A stretch of DNA of 64,000 nt from Sphingobacterium wenxiniae (lineage in GTDB: Bacteria; Bacteroidota; Bacteroidia; Sphingobacteriales; Sphingobacteriaceae), in NCBI RefSeq assembly GCF_900116225.1, contig NZ_FOZZ01000001.1, positions 475,883 to 539,882 of the forward strand. Direction: 5' to 3'. The notes under the pieces are model-generated. The model did no database searches, was not told the origin of the DNA, and worked only from the letters and a program-made list of their open reading frames with translations. Each line of letters starts with the position of its first letter. The stretch's first letter is position 1. The position numbers were made by a program, and so were the translations under genes. Below, one piece after another: positions 51,660 to 59,885 of this stretch.

Positions 51660-52625
51660 TTAGGCATATTCAAACCATTCGTTCCAACAATCACGCGGCA
51701 AACTATCCCTTATTATTTCATGATGCGCTAATTCTTGTTCAAACCACTCCGACACATGCAGCAATTTCTGCAACCCTTTCTCATCCAACGTTGATTTTTC
51801 ATAAAACCCCTTACAAATAGCTGAGGAAGCCTGCAACCGGTATTTTGATGATTTGCTCCTTCTAAGGTGATACATGTTCACATACCGCCCGTTGGCAATC
51901 TTAAGAAACCAGTGCTTCGATTTCCAATCCATTATTACTTTTGCAGAAAAAAGTGTAAGGATCACTTCACCGTTAGTCATATATAAAACACTTCCCTTTC
52001 TTTTCGATACGAATACCAAAATATCCAGGGTTTGCACCGTATTTATCCAAGCCACAGGCTCGAGAATAGTGCTTTCCGCCTTCACTTCCATTACCGTCGA
52101 TGGTTCAGTATGCATATCTGCAAGCAAATTCAATTGTTTTTCCTTCCATTGTATCAACTGCTTTGCTTTTTTTCTGAGCGCATGCCTATACATATAATAA
52201 AAAATGGAATAGGAAGGTTTCCATGCCAATAGGCCTACGTAGAGGAGCAACACCAGTACAAAGGTGGGGAAGCCACGTTTTAAATATCCTGAGGACCTGA
52301 GGTCGCTCCCGATCAGGGTATATAAGAAGCTCAATAAGAAAAGATGAAACAGCCCAACTGTTAAACAGGCTAGTATATAAAAGAGAATATGTTGCACCCA
52401 CGGTGGCCTGCGTGCATACACCATAAACCAATTAACGGTCACTTTTTTAAGCCAACTGATGCCCCACATATAGAGCCATAGCAACAGCAGTGTAAAAGCA
52501 AAGAACCAAAAGAAAGTAGGCTGTGATAAATAATATTGAAATTCAAAAAAACGTGTATTGGTATTCAACAGATAAGCGACCAAAACAGAACATAGCAATG
52601 TATAAATAAACAAAGTCTTTCTCAT
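51660..52625 (-). CDS. Membrane-anchored LytTR-like transcriptional regulator
   Basis: A 321-residue protein with four membrane helices in the first ~150 residues (starting TLFIYTLLCSVLVAYLL, FFWFFAFTLLLLWLYMWGI, HILFYILACLTVGLFHLFLL and FPTFVLVLLLYVGLLAW). A basic linker (RHALRKKAKQLIQWKEKQ) leads to a C-terminal domain (~205-265) that fits LytTR: ILVFVSKRKGSVLYMTNGEV, then the L-F-x-W/L...FLKIANGRYVNMYHLRR strand pair. The last ~55 residues are specific to this protein. It should sense at the membrane and bind DNA directly. The 9-bp direct repeats at 52838-52866 in the divergent promoter region are a candidate site. Confidence 0.65.
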   Translation of the reverse strand: MRKTLFIYTLLCSVLVAYLLNTNTRFFEFQYYLSQPTFFWFFAFTLLLLWLYMWGISWLKKVTVNWFMVYARRPPWVQHILFYILACLTVGLFHLFLLSFLYTLIGSDLRSSGYLKRGFPTFVLVLLLYVGLLAWKPSYSIFYYMYRHALRKKAKQLIQWKEKQLNLLADMHTEPSTVMEVKAESTILEPVAWINTVQTLDILVFVSKRKGSVLYMTNGEVILTLFSAKVIMDWKSKHWFLKIANGRYVNMYHLRRSKSSKYRLQASSAICKGFYEKSTLDEKGLQKLLHVSEWFEQELAHHEIIRDSLPRDCWNEWFEYA

Positions 52626-52941
52626 AGTAAAGGTGGTTTTACAGCTTAGTCAGCAGTAATCATAATCCGATGTAATGGCTAATATAAGTTTTTTCTGCAC
52701 ATAATCGCAAAATCAAAGCCTCCAACCTGCTTTTTTTATATCTTTTTTTCCGTAAAACCACCTAAAAAACACGCTATATACTGGTGGAAACAGCCCATCT
52801 GTCCCTCTCTTTTTAGCTCTATGGCTCCATAATCCCTCAACTGGGATTCAAATTTCCCAACTGGGACTAAAATCCCGCTTATAACATTGATTTGCGCGAT
52901 TTATCTCATTTTATTTGTGACAATAAATTTTAAACTTTACA
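52626..52941. other. Divergent intergenic region
   Basis: A 316-bp stretch between the LytTR-like gene and the divergent hypothetical gene. It is AT-rich, has no gene, and contains the direct repeats listed at 52838-52866. No clear TAnnTTTG box is seen. Confidence 0.5.
52838..52866. promoter_or_regulatory. CAACTGGGA direct repeats, candidate LytTR site
   Basis: CAACTGGGA occurs at 52838-52846 and again at 52858-52866, 20 bp apart start to start. Each is also part of a small dyad (ATCCC...GGGAT and TCCC...GGGA). LytTR regulators bind 9-bp direct repeats about two helical turns apart, so this fits the adjacent regulator. Confidence 0.5.
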
Positions 52942-53331
52942 ATGAAACAGCTATTAAACACCGCGGGAGTTGCTCAAGTTGAAGCAACTATACTCGCATT
53001 ACCGCCACAGGAGTTCAAGCGGGAGACAAATTTATTACGGCAAGATCTACCCCTTTGGTTGCAGCGGCATGTTCAACTGACCGAACCGGAGGTACGGCAG
53101 CTTAATGAAATGCCCGAGCAGTTCAAGAAAGACCTTGCCGAAGCTATTGCCTTGACATGGGAAAACGGAGGTATTGTCTCCTTCACCAAAAACGGTGAAA
53201 AATCAAAAGATGAAGAAAATGAAAACCCGAAAGACATTTTTTTTAAAGAGCACAAGGTAAGTGCCTGGCGTGTCGGTAGCACCGAAAGCACAATTTATAC
53301 TACGCTCTCCATTGAGATTGTCTATCGTTAG
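52942..53331 (+). CDS. Hypothetical cytoplasmic protein
   Basis: A 129-residue protein without signal or membrane segment. It is mostly helical, MKQLLNTAGVAQVEATILAL and LPLWLQRHVQLTEPEVRQLN, then a charged loop (NGEKSKDEENENPKD) and a beta-type end STESTIYTTLSIEIVYR. I do not recognise the family. It is divergent from the LytTR-like gene, followed by a terminator hairpin, and separate from the AraC gene 127 bp downstream. The spacing suggests control by the LytTR-like regulator (inference). Confidence 0.6.
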   Translation: MKQLLNTAGVAQVEATILALPPQEFKRETNLLRQDLPLWLQRHVQLTEPEVRQLNEMPEQFKKDLAEAIALTWENGGIVSFTKNGEKSKDEENENPKDIFFKEHKVSAWRVGSTESTIYTTLSIEIVYR

Positions 53332-53351
53332 TTCTTCCATGTTGCGCTAAT

Positions 53352-53388
53352 ACCGCTGCTCCCTTTCCAAAATCCGGGGAGCAGTGGT
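53352..53388 (+). terminator. Hairpin terminator after hypothetical gene
   Basis: ACCGCTGCTCCC (53352-53363) pairs with GGGAGCAGTGGT (53377-53388), one G-T pair, 20 bp after the stop. Only a weak T-run follows. Confidence 0.65.
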
Positions 53389-53458
53389 TCATTCTTTACC
53401 ACAGTCTGCGATGGCGTGCATAGCTACGATTATCAGACTCCAAAGTTGTACTAACGCT

Positions 53459-54460
53459 ATGAAAAAAAGTTTGCATTTCGGTCTACACGACTATTTTGAG
53501 ATAGTTAGCTCCATTAAAGAACTCACACAGATATCGCCAAAACTTCGCTTACGTCACAGTGCTGAAACCTATTGGAAACAGCAAAACGAGGAAGCTATCC
53601 TCCAGGAGTTTGATGGCTATTTTGGTTTTCTCTATTATCTGGAAATACTCCTTGAAGAAACCAGGGTTATACCCCTGGAAGTAGATAAATCAGATTTACA
53701 TATACTCTACCTATTATCCAGTTCGGGTATGGTCACACTCATGGATGATGACACAAAGCCTATCGTTAACCTGCGCAGCAGCAGAGCCAGCTACCTGTAT
53801 TTACCACCCGAAGAATATACGCTGTGTCTGCCGGAAGGGCGAAGTCAGCTTTTCGGGCTTTATTTCCGTAGTAAAATATTCCGCATGGGCAACGAACGGC
53901 CTTATGATTTTCTGCAGCCGCTGCTTTCTGCTTATCATTCGGACTCCCCTGCCCCCATGGTAAGCAAAGATTTTAGGATAGGCCCGCGTACACGTTTATC
54001 GATAGAAGCACTCGCCCGTGATCTTCAAGCTAAACAACTCAATAACGAAGGCTTTATATTGGATAAACTCATTAAACTCATCGAGCTTTCAAAAGATAAA
54101 GTCGGTGAAGAGGAAAACAAGACCCATTACGAACTCCGTCTTGCAGAACAAGCGCAACAATTGATAGGGCTTTATGTAGAACAGGAAGGACAGATGGCTA
54201 ATCTGAAAAATCTAGAAAAAGATCTGAACATTACCTTAGCCAGCATCAACCGTATGCACCTGCGGTATTTCGGAAAGACTTTGCGGACACTCCGCGACAG
54301 GCTACTTATCGATCGAGCCTGCACCTTTCTGCGCTCCGGATTTTCGCCTACCCAATGCGCCTACATACTCAATTACAACTCGCCTGAGGCCTTTTACCAC
54401 TTTTTTAAACGTAAGACGGGGCTAAGCCCCGCCAGCTATATCAAAATCAACGTGCGGTGA
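53459..54460 (+). CDS. AraC family transcriptional regulator
   Basis: A 333-residue regulator. The N-terminal ~220 residues are a ligand or effector domain of cupin-like type, with LRSSRASYLYLPPEEYTLCL and EGRSQLFGLYFRSKIFR. The C-terminal ~100 residues are the AraC HTH: a first helix-turn-helix near LEKDLNITLASINRMHLRYF and a second in RSGFSPTQCAYILNYNSPEA followed by FYHFFKRKTGLSPASYIK, the classical signature. The ATG at 53459 is preferred over one 75 bases upstream, which overlaps the preceding terminator region. A GC-rich GGGGCTAAGCCCC dyad lies inside the 3' coding part. Target unknown. Confidence 0.88.
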   Translation: MKKSLHFGLHDYFEIVSSIKELTQISPKLRLRHSAETYWKQQNEEAILQEFDGYFGFLYYLEILLEETRVIPLEVDKSDLHILYLLSSSGMVTLMDDDTKPIVNLRSSRASYLYLPPEEYTLCLPEGRSQLFGLYFRSKIFRMGNERPYDFLQPLLSAYHSDSPAPMVSKDFRIGPRTRLSIEALARDLQAKQLNNEGFILDKLIKLIELSKDKVGEEENKTHYELRLAEQAQQLIGLYVEQEGQMANLKNLEKDLNITLASINRMHLRYFGKTLRTLRDRLLIDRACTFLRSGFSPTQCAYILNYNSPEAFYHFFKRKTGLSPASYIKINVR

Positions 54461-54542
54461 TTATTTTCGCTACAGGGCGGTCCATCTTCACTAGTGCCCT
54501 TTAGCGTAAAGCTAAAACAGATCTGCATCTGCCAGGTTTATC

Positions 54543-55274
54543 TCAAAACTTTATGGGTTTTCTGCTGATATAAATAATAGCAGGCTCTCCATAGGACGGG
54601 TATCGGCGCGTGTTCGCATCCACCTGCTGCCACTCAAAGCGCGTACCATCAGCACCGACATACATGCGGTCATTGGCATCCATGTACAGGTATTGCAAGG
54701 TTCTTTCAAAAGGAAAGTAAAAAGACAGCTCCGATCCGTTCACCACTTTTACGAGACGATCCGGCTGGCGCAACGTGCCGCCGTGCACTTCATCCGGAAT
54801 GGGCTCTTGCGGAACAATGGCATAGTAGCTATCAGAGCCCTTACGGACGATTTTACGTTCGACTCTTAGCTCATCGTACACCTTAACATCGTACTTCCAC
54901 TTCTGCCAGGTTCTACCATTGTCCACGGAGCTGTAAGTCGGGTGTATAGCCTCTTGCTCCCCGTTGATGAACCCATTCAATGCCAACAATTCTTTTTGGT
55001 GCTTATAAAAACCCGCGATCCCAACACCTGCATCATATACCATCTGCCAGGATGCACCCTGATCCGTCGTTATAAAGAGCTCGTCCATGCGCGCTATGAG
55101 CAGCGTGTCCTCGATGTTTCCATAGATCGCGGTAATCCGCCCCCAGTGATCCGGCAGGTTTATCTTGATCCAATGTTCGTCTGTCATTTCGGGATCCACT
55201 GGCCCAGGATTATCTTTGGAACAGGCGCCAAAAAACAACACGAATAGAACAGCTACAGCTAATTTATTAATCAT
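54543..55274 (-). CDS. Lipoprotein with BNR/sialidase-type repeats
   Basis: A 243-residue lipoprotein (NKLAVAVLFVLFFGACSKDN, lipobox GAC). The mature part has beta-propeller-like repeats with Asp-box-type segments: LFITTDQGASWQMVYDAG and TYSSVDNGRTWQKWKYDV (S/T-x-D-x-G-x-T/S-W). Such proteins are surface-bound and of varied function. The ATG at 55274 gives a clean signal peptide; an upstream in-frame ATG does not. The lipoprotein at 56358 has a similar lipobox region (CSKDDPQPEP), suggesting related export. Confidence 0.72.
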   Translation of the reverse strand: MINKLAVAVLFVLFFGACSKDNPGPVDPEMTDEHWIKINLPDHWGRITAIYGNIEDTLLIARMDELFITTDQGASWQMVYDAGVGIAGFYKHQKELLALNGFINGEQEAIHPTYSSVDNGRTWQKWKYDVKVYDELRVERKIVRKGSDSYYAIVPQEPIPDEVHGGTLRQPDRLVKVVNGSELSFYFPFERTLQYLYMDANDRMYVGADGTRFEWQQVDANTRRYPSYGEPAIIYISRKPIKF

Positions 55275-55479
55275 GCGGCAATTATAGCTAAATAATTGTG
55301 TTTTTTCAACACTTCTAGAAATTAAACCCACGGTATGATCTTGCCTTAAATAAAGGCCCATCGCCATATGCAGTAATTAAACATTTGACCATAAATCGAC
55401 AAAACCGGACATGCAAAACGGTAAATTTGAATATAAATCCAGCAATACACTATTGTCTTCTGGTTTTAAATATTAAGAT

Positions 55480-56262
55480 ATGAATAATAAAGTGATAATT
55501 GTTACCGGAGCAGCTATGGGGCTTGGTCTTGCTGCTGCCCAAGAGTTTGCCGCCCGAGGCGCTAAACTTGTATTGGTCGATTACAACAACGAAGCGCTGG
55601 AAAAAGCTGCAGATGAGATTCGTAAAGATTTTCCTGCTGTAGAAATCGCTACTTTCGTGGCCGATGTTTCTAAGGAGGAGGATGTAAAGGGTTACGTTGC
55701 CCTTGCCGAGTCTAAATTTGGCAGAATCGATGGCCTTTACAACAATGCCGGCATCGAAGGCCGCCAAGCTCCCCTCACCGAATATGATCTCGATGTATTC
55801 AAGAAAGTGGTGGATATTAATTTAATGGGTGTTTATTACGGCATGCGCTATGTTATCCCCGTCATGCAAAAACAAAAATACGGCCGTATTGTCAATGTGG
55901 CATCTGTCGGTGGTATCCGCGGTGTCGTCAACCAGACACCCTACGTCGCCACGAAGCACGCTGTATCCGGTATGACTAAAAATGCAGCTATCGAGTACGG
56001 TAAAGATGGTGTACTGACCAATGCCATCGCACCAGGGGCAATCTTAACACCGATGGTAGCTGAAGCTTTCAAGCAGGTAAACCCAGCTAACCCCGCTGAT
56101 GCAGAGCGCGAATATGCACAGCGCAACCCTACGCGCGCCTTAGGACAACCGGAGCACGTAGCGAAGCTTGTCGCCTTCCTTATCGGTGAAGAAAATGGCT
56201 ACGTAAATGGACAAACCATCGCTATAGATGGTGGTGAATCTAATTTATATGGCAACTCTTAA
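55480..56262 (+). CDS. SDR family oxidoreductase (classical, glucose 1-dehydrogenase-like)
   Basis: A 260-residue classical short-chain dehydrogenase. Cofactor loop VTGAAMGLGLA (~8-18, TGxxxGxG), acidic residue after beta-2 (LVLVDYNNE) favouring NAD, NNAGIEG (~89-95), catalytic Ser in NVASVGGIRG, and catalytic YVATK (Y-x3-K, ~162-166). C-terminal VNGQTIAIDGG is typical. The substrate cannot be read from sequence. It is monocistronic, with a terminator 33 bp after the stop. Confidence 0.92.
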   Translation: MNNKVIIVTGAAMGLGLAAAQEFAARGAKLVLVDYNNEALEKAADEIRKDFPAVEIATFVADVSKEEDVKGYVALAESKFGRIDGLYNNAGIEGRQAPLTEYDLDVFKKVVDINLMGVYYGMRYVIPVMQKQKYGRIVNVASVGGIRGVVNQTPYVATKHAVSGMTKNAAIEYGKDGVLTNAIAPGAILTPMVAEAFKQVNPANPADAEREYAQRNPTRALGQPEHVAKLVAFLIGEENGYVNGQTIAIDGGESNLYGNS

Positions 56263-56295
56263 TACGAATACAAACTACTGAGATTACCATAAAAG

Positions 56296-56323
56296 AACTC
56301 CCGAGGCTAATACCTCGGGAGTT
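56296..56323. terminator. Bidirectional terminator
   Basis: AACTCCCGAGG pairs with CCTCGGGAGTT (11-bp perfect stem, 6-nt loop) between the convergent SDR and lipoprotein genes. Weak T-runs on both sides. Confidence 0.85.
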
Positions 56324-56357
56324 TATAACCAAATTTGACCCTGATTTAAAAGCGCAT

Positions 56358-56990
56358 CTACTTTTTCGCATTATAGTAATACCTTACATTACAATAAAGG
56401 AGGGTATCCGATTGCAGCTTCATATCTTCCAACGTAGGGAATTGGTATGAATCTTCGTAAAAAAACCGTTCGTCCGTCAGGAATCCTTCTTCCATGCGCG
56501 AGATATAATAACTCCACCCATCGGGCCGTGCTTTCACCAGCCTATAAAAAGAGCGGTCATAAACGATACCTTCGTCTTTGGGGAGCATAAAACCATAGAT
56601 CTGCCAGAACTTCGCGTATATATTCCAGCGAAACAACGAATCTTTTTCGGCTACTTTATATGCAAACTTATTGGCTTCGTACCGTGTTGGAAACTCAATC
56701 AATGTATCTTGCAGTACCTGGATGGAGTCCAGGATTTCCAAGTCAAACTTACTACCTCCACCAAACATCTGCGGGAAATATGCCGCAGGGTCGGTCACGG
56801 TAGCCGAGCGATCCACCCCACCATCCGCTGATCCCACATAGAGTCTGGTCTCCATGATCTCCATCCGTTCAAAGCGAAAAATTTTCGTAAGATCGCTTAC
56901 AGGCTCAGGCTGTGGATCATCCTTTGAACAACTCAGGAAAAACAGAAATAAAAATCCCGACAGGGCGAGTATCGATTCTTTATTGATCAT
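56358..56990 (-). CDS. Lipoprotein of unknown function
   Basis: A 210-residue lipoprotein (SILALSGFLFLFFLSCSKDD, lipobox LSC). The mature part has aromatic, charged beta-type sequence such as FRFERMEIMETRLYVGSADG and FRWNIYAKFWQIYGFMLPKD, with no known family. It converges on the SDR gene and is divergent from the MauE-like gene. A shared lipobox context with the lipoprotein at 54543 is the only relation I see. Confidence 0.6.
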   Translation of the reverse strand: MINKESILALSGFLFLFFLSCSKDDPQPEPVSDLTKIFRFERMEIMETRLYVGSADGGVDRSATVTDPAAYFPQMFGGGSKFDLEILDSIQVLQDTLIEFPTRYEANKFAYKVAEKDSLFRWNIYAKFWQIYGFMLPKDEGIVYDRSFYRLVKARPDGWSYYISRMEEGFLTDERFFYEDSYQFPTLEDMKLQSDTLLYCNVRYYYNAKK

Positions 56991-57097
56991 AACGAGCTAG
57001 CGAATGATGGTTTTTGATAGAAACAGCGGCAAGTATACACATAATATCTGCTATTTTCAATTCTGCCCAGCACAAACAACACATTTATACCCCCTCG

Positions 57098-57137
57098 TCA
57101 TTTCCGATCAGTTCAAGATATCATTTCCTATCAGTTC
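57098..57137 (+). promoter_or_regulatory. 17-bp direct repeats before the MauE-like gene
   Basis: TCATTTCCGATCAGTTC (57098-57114) and TCATTTCCTATCAGTTC (57121-57137) differ at one base and are 23 bp apart start to start. They sit just upstream of the -7 box at 57156, where an activator would bind. Confidence 0.6.
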
Positions 57138-57155
57138 CTGCTTTGTTTTGTACTG

Positions 57156-57163
57156 TAGCTTTG
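57156..57163 (+). promoter_or_regulatory. -7 box before MauE-like gene
   Basis: TAGCTTTG fits TAnnTTTG, 43 nt before the ATG at 57207. A -33 TTTG at standard spacing is lacking, which suits an activator-dependent promoter with the direct repeats upstream. Confidence 0.45.
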
Positions 57164-57206
57164 TATCAGACACTGGGTCATAACGATCAGCGCTAAATAT
57201 AAAGCA

Positions 57207-57893
57207 ATGAAAACACAGCTAAGACATATCGCCGCATACAGCATCCGCATCTTCCTGATGGTGTTCTGGTTGTATGTTGCTTTGGATAAGCTGTGGGGTC
57301 TGCCGACATTTCATTACGCCCTACTCCGTCAGCCTTTTCCGAATTGGTGGGCGGATATACTCTATTGGGCGCTGCCTTTAGCGGAACTGGGGATAGCCCT
57401 TTTATTCCTTATTTCTTCGCCTTTTTCCGTGATTCAGCCGATCCACCAACTGGCGGAGAGGTCGGAACTTGGAAAAAGAGAAAGTAAAGGTGTCACCCGG
57501 AGTGCTTCGTCGAGCTCAGCACAGGCACTGTCGAAGGGTGCCCCTTTCCTCCTCTCAGCCCTGTTGCTCCTCGCCTTTACCATTTACATCGCCCTTGGCG
57601 TAGCCGGCTTCTATGCTCAGCGCCCCTGTGGCTGCGCCTCGGTATTCAGTGGACTTTCGTGGGATTGGCACCTCCTTGCAAACATCGTATTATTGGGCCT
57701 GTCTATACTGGGAAAATCGCTCTACGAATCGTCTGCACCCACAGACCATGGCACTGAGCAATATGCATACGCAGGCGGCGGCCAGCCCACATTTGTATCC
57801 TGTACTATCTCATTTTACCATTTTCTAATGTTCATGCGCAAAAGGTTTCCACGGAGATTCGCACCCTTCCCGGGCAGGCCGGTAGATGAATAA
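57207..57893 (+). CDS. MauE/DoxX-like redox membrane protein with in-frame insertion
   Basis: A 228-residue membrane protein. First helix IRIFLMVFWLYVALDKLWGL, second ADILYWALPLAELGIALLFL, then an unusual soluble stretch (~83-113, rich in Ser and charge) and the further helices FLLSALLLLAFTIYIALGVA and LLANIVLLGLSILG. A CxC motif (RPCGCAS, ~141-143) is as in MauE-like proteins, which help periplasmic disulfide exchange. The soluble stretch is encoded by a palindromic repeat (57494-57540), and family members are normally shorter. The C-terminal ~50 residues are also atypical. Nearby TlpA-like and Cys-pair genes fit a redox role (inference). Confidence 0.7.
   Translation: MKTQLRHIAAYSIRIFLMVFWLYVALDKLWGLPTFHYALLRQPFPNWWADILYWALPLAELGIALLFLISSPFSVIQPIHQLAERSELGKRESKGVTRSASSSSAQALSKGAPFLLSALLLLAFTIYIALGVAGFYAQRPCGCASVFSGLSWDWHLLANIVLLGLSILGKSLYESSAPTDHGTEQYAYAGGGQPTFVSCTISFYHFLMFMRKRFPRRFAPFPGRPVDE
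57494..57540. repeat. Palindromic interspersed repeat inside the MauE-like gene
   Basis: CACCC-GG-AGTGC on the left pairs with GCACT-GTCGAA-GGGTG on the right, around CTTCGTCGAGCTCAGCAC. The sequence is like the short GC-rich palindromic repeats that are scattered between genes in many bacteria, but here it lies inside an open frame without breaking it. Confidence 0.55.
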
Positions 57894-58042
57894 ATTATGA
57901 TACGTGATGGCGCACCCCGTAAAAAGCGCACCCGAGGTATTAAACAGCATGATACACCTCGTCAAAGCAATGTATCGTGAACAGTAAAAATTTAGAGTTT
58001 TTTGAGGTAACCTTTTTTTGCTACTATAAAAAAGGCCACAAT

Positions 58043-58444
58043 ATGAAAGCAATAACTTTCATCAAAAATAACACAATAGCCATGAGCATTGCTCTGGCAA
58101 CAGTAATAGGATTCTCGGCTTTTAACGTCTTAAATGAGCCAGAAAGCGGTTGGTATGAAGTAGAGTTTATAAACCCCAATTTATCTGATCCTAATGACAG
58201 GAATGATCCGTCTAACCTTGAAATAGGGAACTATATTGGAGCATCATTACCATCTTCGGGGGATTGTCAACCGATTAATTCGCCGAATGACCGTTGTGCC
58301 GCAAACTTAGATTTGAGTAATTTTTCCGGAGCAACGACACCTACAGGAATGTCTGTAGCCACAGCAACGAGTTCTACACATAACGCTAAGGTAGAACCAT
58401 CTGGAACAGGCACTTCAGATGGTTACGCCAAGAAAGACGAATAA
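58043..58444 (+). CDS. Small exported protein with a Cys pair
   Basis: A 133-residue protein starting MKAITFIKNNTIAMSIALAT (signal- or anchor-like helix to ~residue 30), then ESGWYEVEFINPN, and a single Cys pair in GDCQPINSPNDRCAANLDLS. The tail is low-complexity Ser/Thr/Ala/Gly. The pattern of a small export signal, W-Y-x-V and paired Cys is like small Bacteroidota proteins of the DUF6520 type, but I cannot confirm membership. The ATG at 58043 is preferred to one 66 bases upstream. It converges on the SusD gene and shares its terminator. Confidence 0.6.
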   Translation: MKAITFIKNNTIAMSIALATVIGFSAFNVLNEPESGWYEVEFINPNLSDPNDRNDPSNLEIGNYIGASLPSSGDCQPINSPNDRCAANLDLSNFSGATTPTGMSVATATSSTHNAKVEPSGTGTSDGYAKKDE

Positions 58445-58451
58445 ATGATCC

Positions 58452-58496
58452 ATATATTTCCATAAGGCGCTTTTTGAGCGCCCTATGGAAATATAT
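58452..58496. terminator. Strong bidirectional terminator
   Basis: ATATATTTCCATA and GGCGCT pair with AGCGCC and TATGGAAATATAT (one bulge each side, 5-nt loop) between the convergent small gene (stop 58444) and SusD (stop 58498). Confidence 0.88.
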
Positions 58497-58497
58497 A

Positions 58498-59874
58498 CTA
58501 ATCTCTATTATTTTGGGGATACCCTCCAAGTGAAACAACGTCATTCGGAAGAGGGAACGTGTACCGACTATCATTAGGCAAAAGTTTATAAGATATACCT
58601 TGAATTTCCCTTTCGATAGTTTTTGCATATTTATTCTCTCTATTCAGGCGCCTAAGGTCTTCCCACCGAAGGCCTCTAAATGCTAACTCTCGTCTCCGTT
58701 CCTGTAACACAAATAAAATAGGATCTTCACCAAAATCTGCTATACTGACTTCTCCTCCGTTCGTAAAACGCATCCTTCGTAACTTACTCAAGTCTCTGGA
58801 TACATCGTCATATAGCCCTTCCCGAGCGTTACATTCAGCACGTATTAATAACATCTCTCCGATCGTCAGCCCTATAAAGACAGGTGAATTCCCAAACAAC
58901 GATCCCCGAAAATAAATATTATCAATAGTACCATTATCATAATAAACTATCTTCCTAAGATCGTCATTTTCATATAACTTGTACAGCTCTTCGTCAACAT
59001 GCATTCTGACCCTGCTATGGGCAAGAATTGAACCGGTGCTTGCAAAAAAAATGATTTCTGAATTGGACTCTCCGTAATCGGTGGGAAAGGAATACCTGTT
59101 CGATGTGTTCAATTGGGAGAAATCATACACATCGTCGCTGATACCCAATGTAAGTTCTGCTAACTGTTTTGCTTCTGCAAAGTCTCCGATCAATAAGTGT
59201 ATCCTTGCTAATAACGCATAGGCCGCTTGCCGTGAAGGTCTAAGGTTATTTATCGTCTTGTTAGGAAGCAAATCTATCGATTCATTAAGATCTTTTATAA
59301 TTTGCTGATACGTCATGTGCAAATCCGATCGCTCAACCGAAAGAGTAACATCATAGGCAAGCCTTAATGGCAAGCCTAAAAATCTATGTGTTCTGTTATC
59401 ATTATATACATACGGAGGACAAAACACTTGAGCTAGCTGATAATAATTAAAAGCCCGAAAGAACAATGCCGAACCAAAAATTTCGTTCCATTCATTGACT
59501 TCTTCCGCTTTTTTGTCATATTTCTCCAGATGTTCAATAACCATATTGCACACCATGATACGTTGATAGTTTTCATTCCAATCCTGTGATGATTGTACCT
59601 CTCCAAAAATATCTGTCGCAAAGATGTACACATTTCGTTGCACCTGATCATTAATCGCTTGCCACTGTGGTGTCATTAAATAAAACTCATCACTTGAGCA
59701 CATACTCAGTGAATAAGCGCCTCCATTATTGAAAAAAGACAAAGAATTATCCATCATCGCCCGATAATCGGATAGTTTAGATGGTGTAGTAATACTCTGA
59801 TCCGACTTGATATTTAAATACGCATCGCTACAGGCGAAGAAAAGAATCGGTATTATAAAAATAAGTAGTCTCAT
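58498..59874 (-). CDS. SusD/RagB family lipoprotein (locus 4)
   Basis: A 458-residue SusD lipoprotein (RLLIFIIPILFFACSDAYLN, lipobox FAC). Features: FGSALFFRAFNYYQLAQVFC, LRPSRQAAYALLARIHLLIG, IGLTIGEMLLIRAECNAREG, and the closing LLPNDSRYTFPLPNDVVSL. It belongs to the branch found beside TlpA-like proteins. It starts 11 bp after the SusC stop; the ATG at 59874 is preferred over one 42 bases upstream inside susC. The strong terminator at 58452-58496 ends the operon. Confidence 0.92.
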   Translation of the reverse strand: MRLLIFIIPILFFACSDAYLNIKSDQSITTPSKLSDYRAMMDNSLSFFNNGGAYSLSMCSSDEFYLMTPQWQAINDQVQRNVYIFATDIFGEVQSSQDWNENYQRIMVCNMVIEHLEKYDKKAEEVNEWNEIFGSALFFRAFNYYQLAQVFCPPYVYNDNRTHRFLGLPLRLAYDVTLSVERSDLHMTYQQIIKDLNESIDLLPNKTINNLRPSRQAAYALLARIHLLIGDFAEAKQLAELTLGISDDVYDFSQLNTSNRYSFPTDYGESNSEIIFFASTGSILAHSRVRMHVDEELYKLYENDDLRKIVYYDNGTIDNIYFRGSLFGNSPVFIGLTIGEMLLIRAECNAREGLYDDVSRDLSKLRRMRFTNGGEVSIADFGEDPILFVLQERRRELAFRGLRWEDLRRLNRENKYAKTIEREIQGISYKLLPNDSRYTFPLPNDVVSLGGYPQNNRD

Positions 59875-59885
59875 ATCGCTTATAA

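Noticed and set aside
53384..53458. Upstream start for the AraC gene adding 25 residues
   Set aside because: The added residues overlap the preceding terminator hairpin and do not resemble the family N-terminus.
58386..58628. 80-codon minus-strand frame at the SusD 3' end
   Set aside because: Spans the strong terminator and overlaps SusD in another frame.
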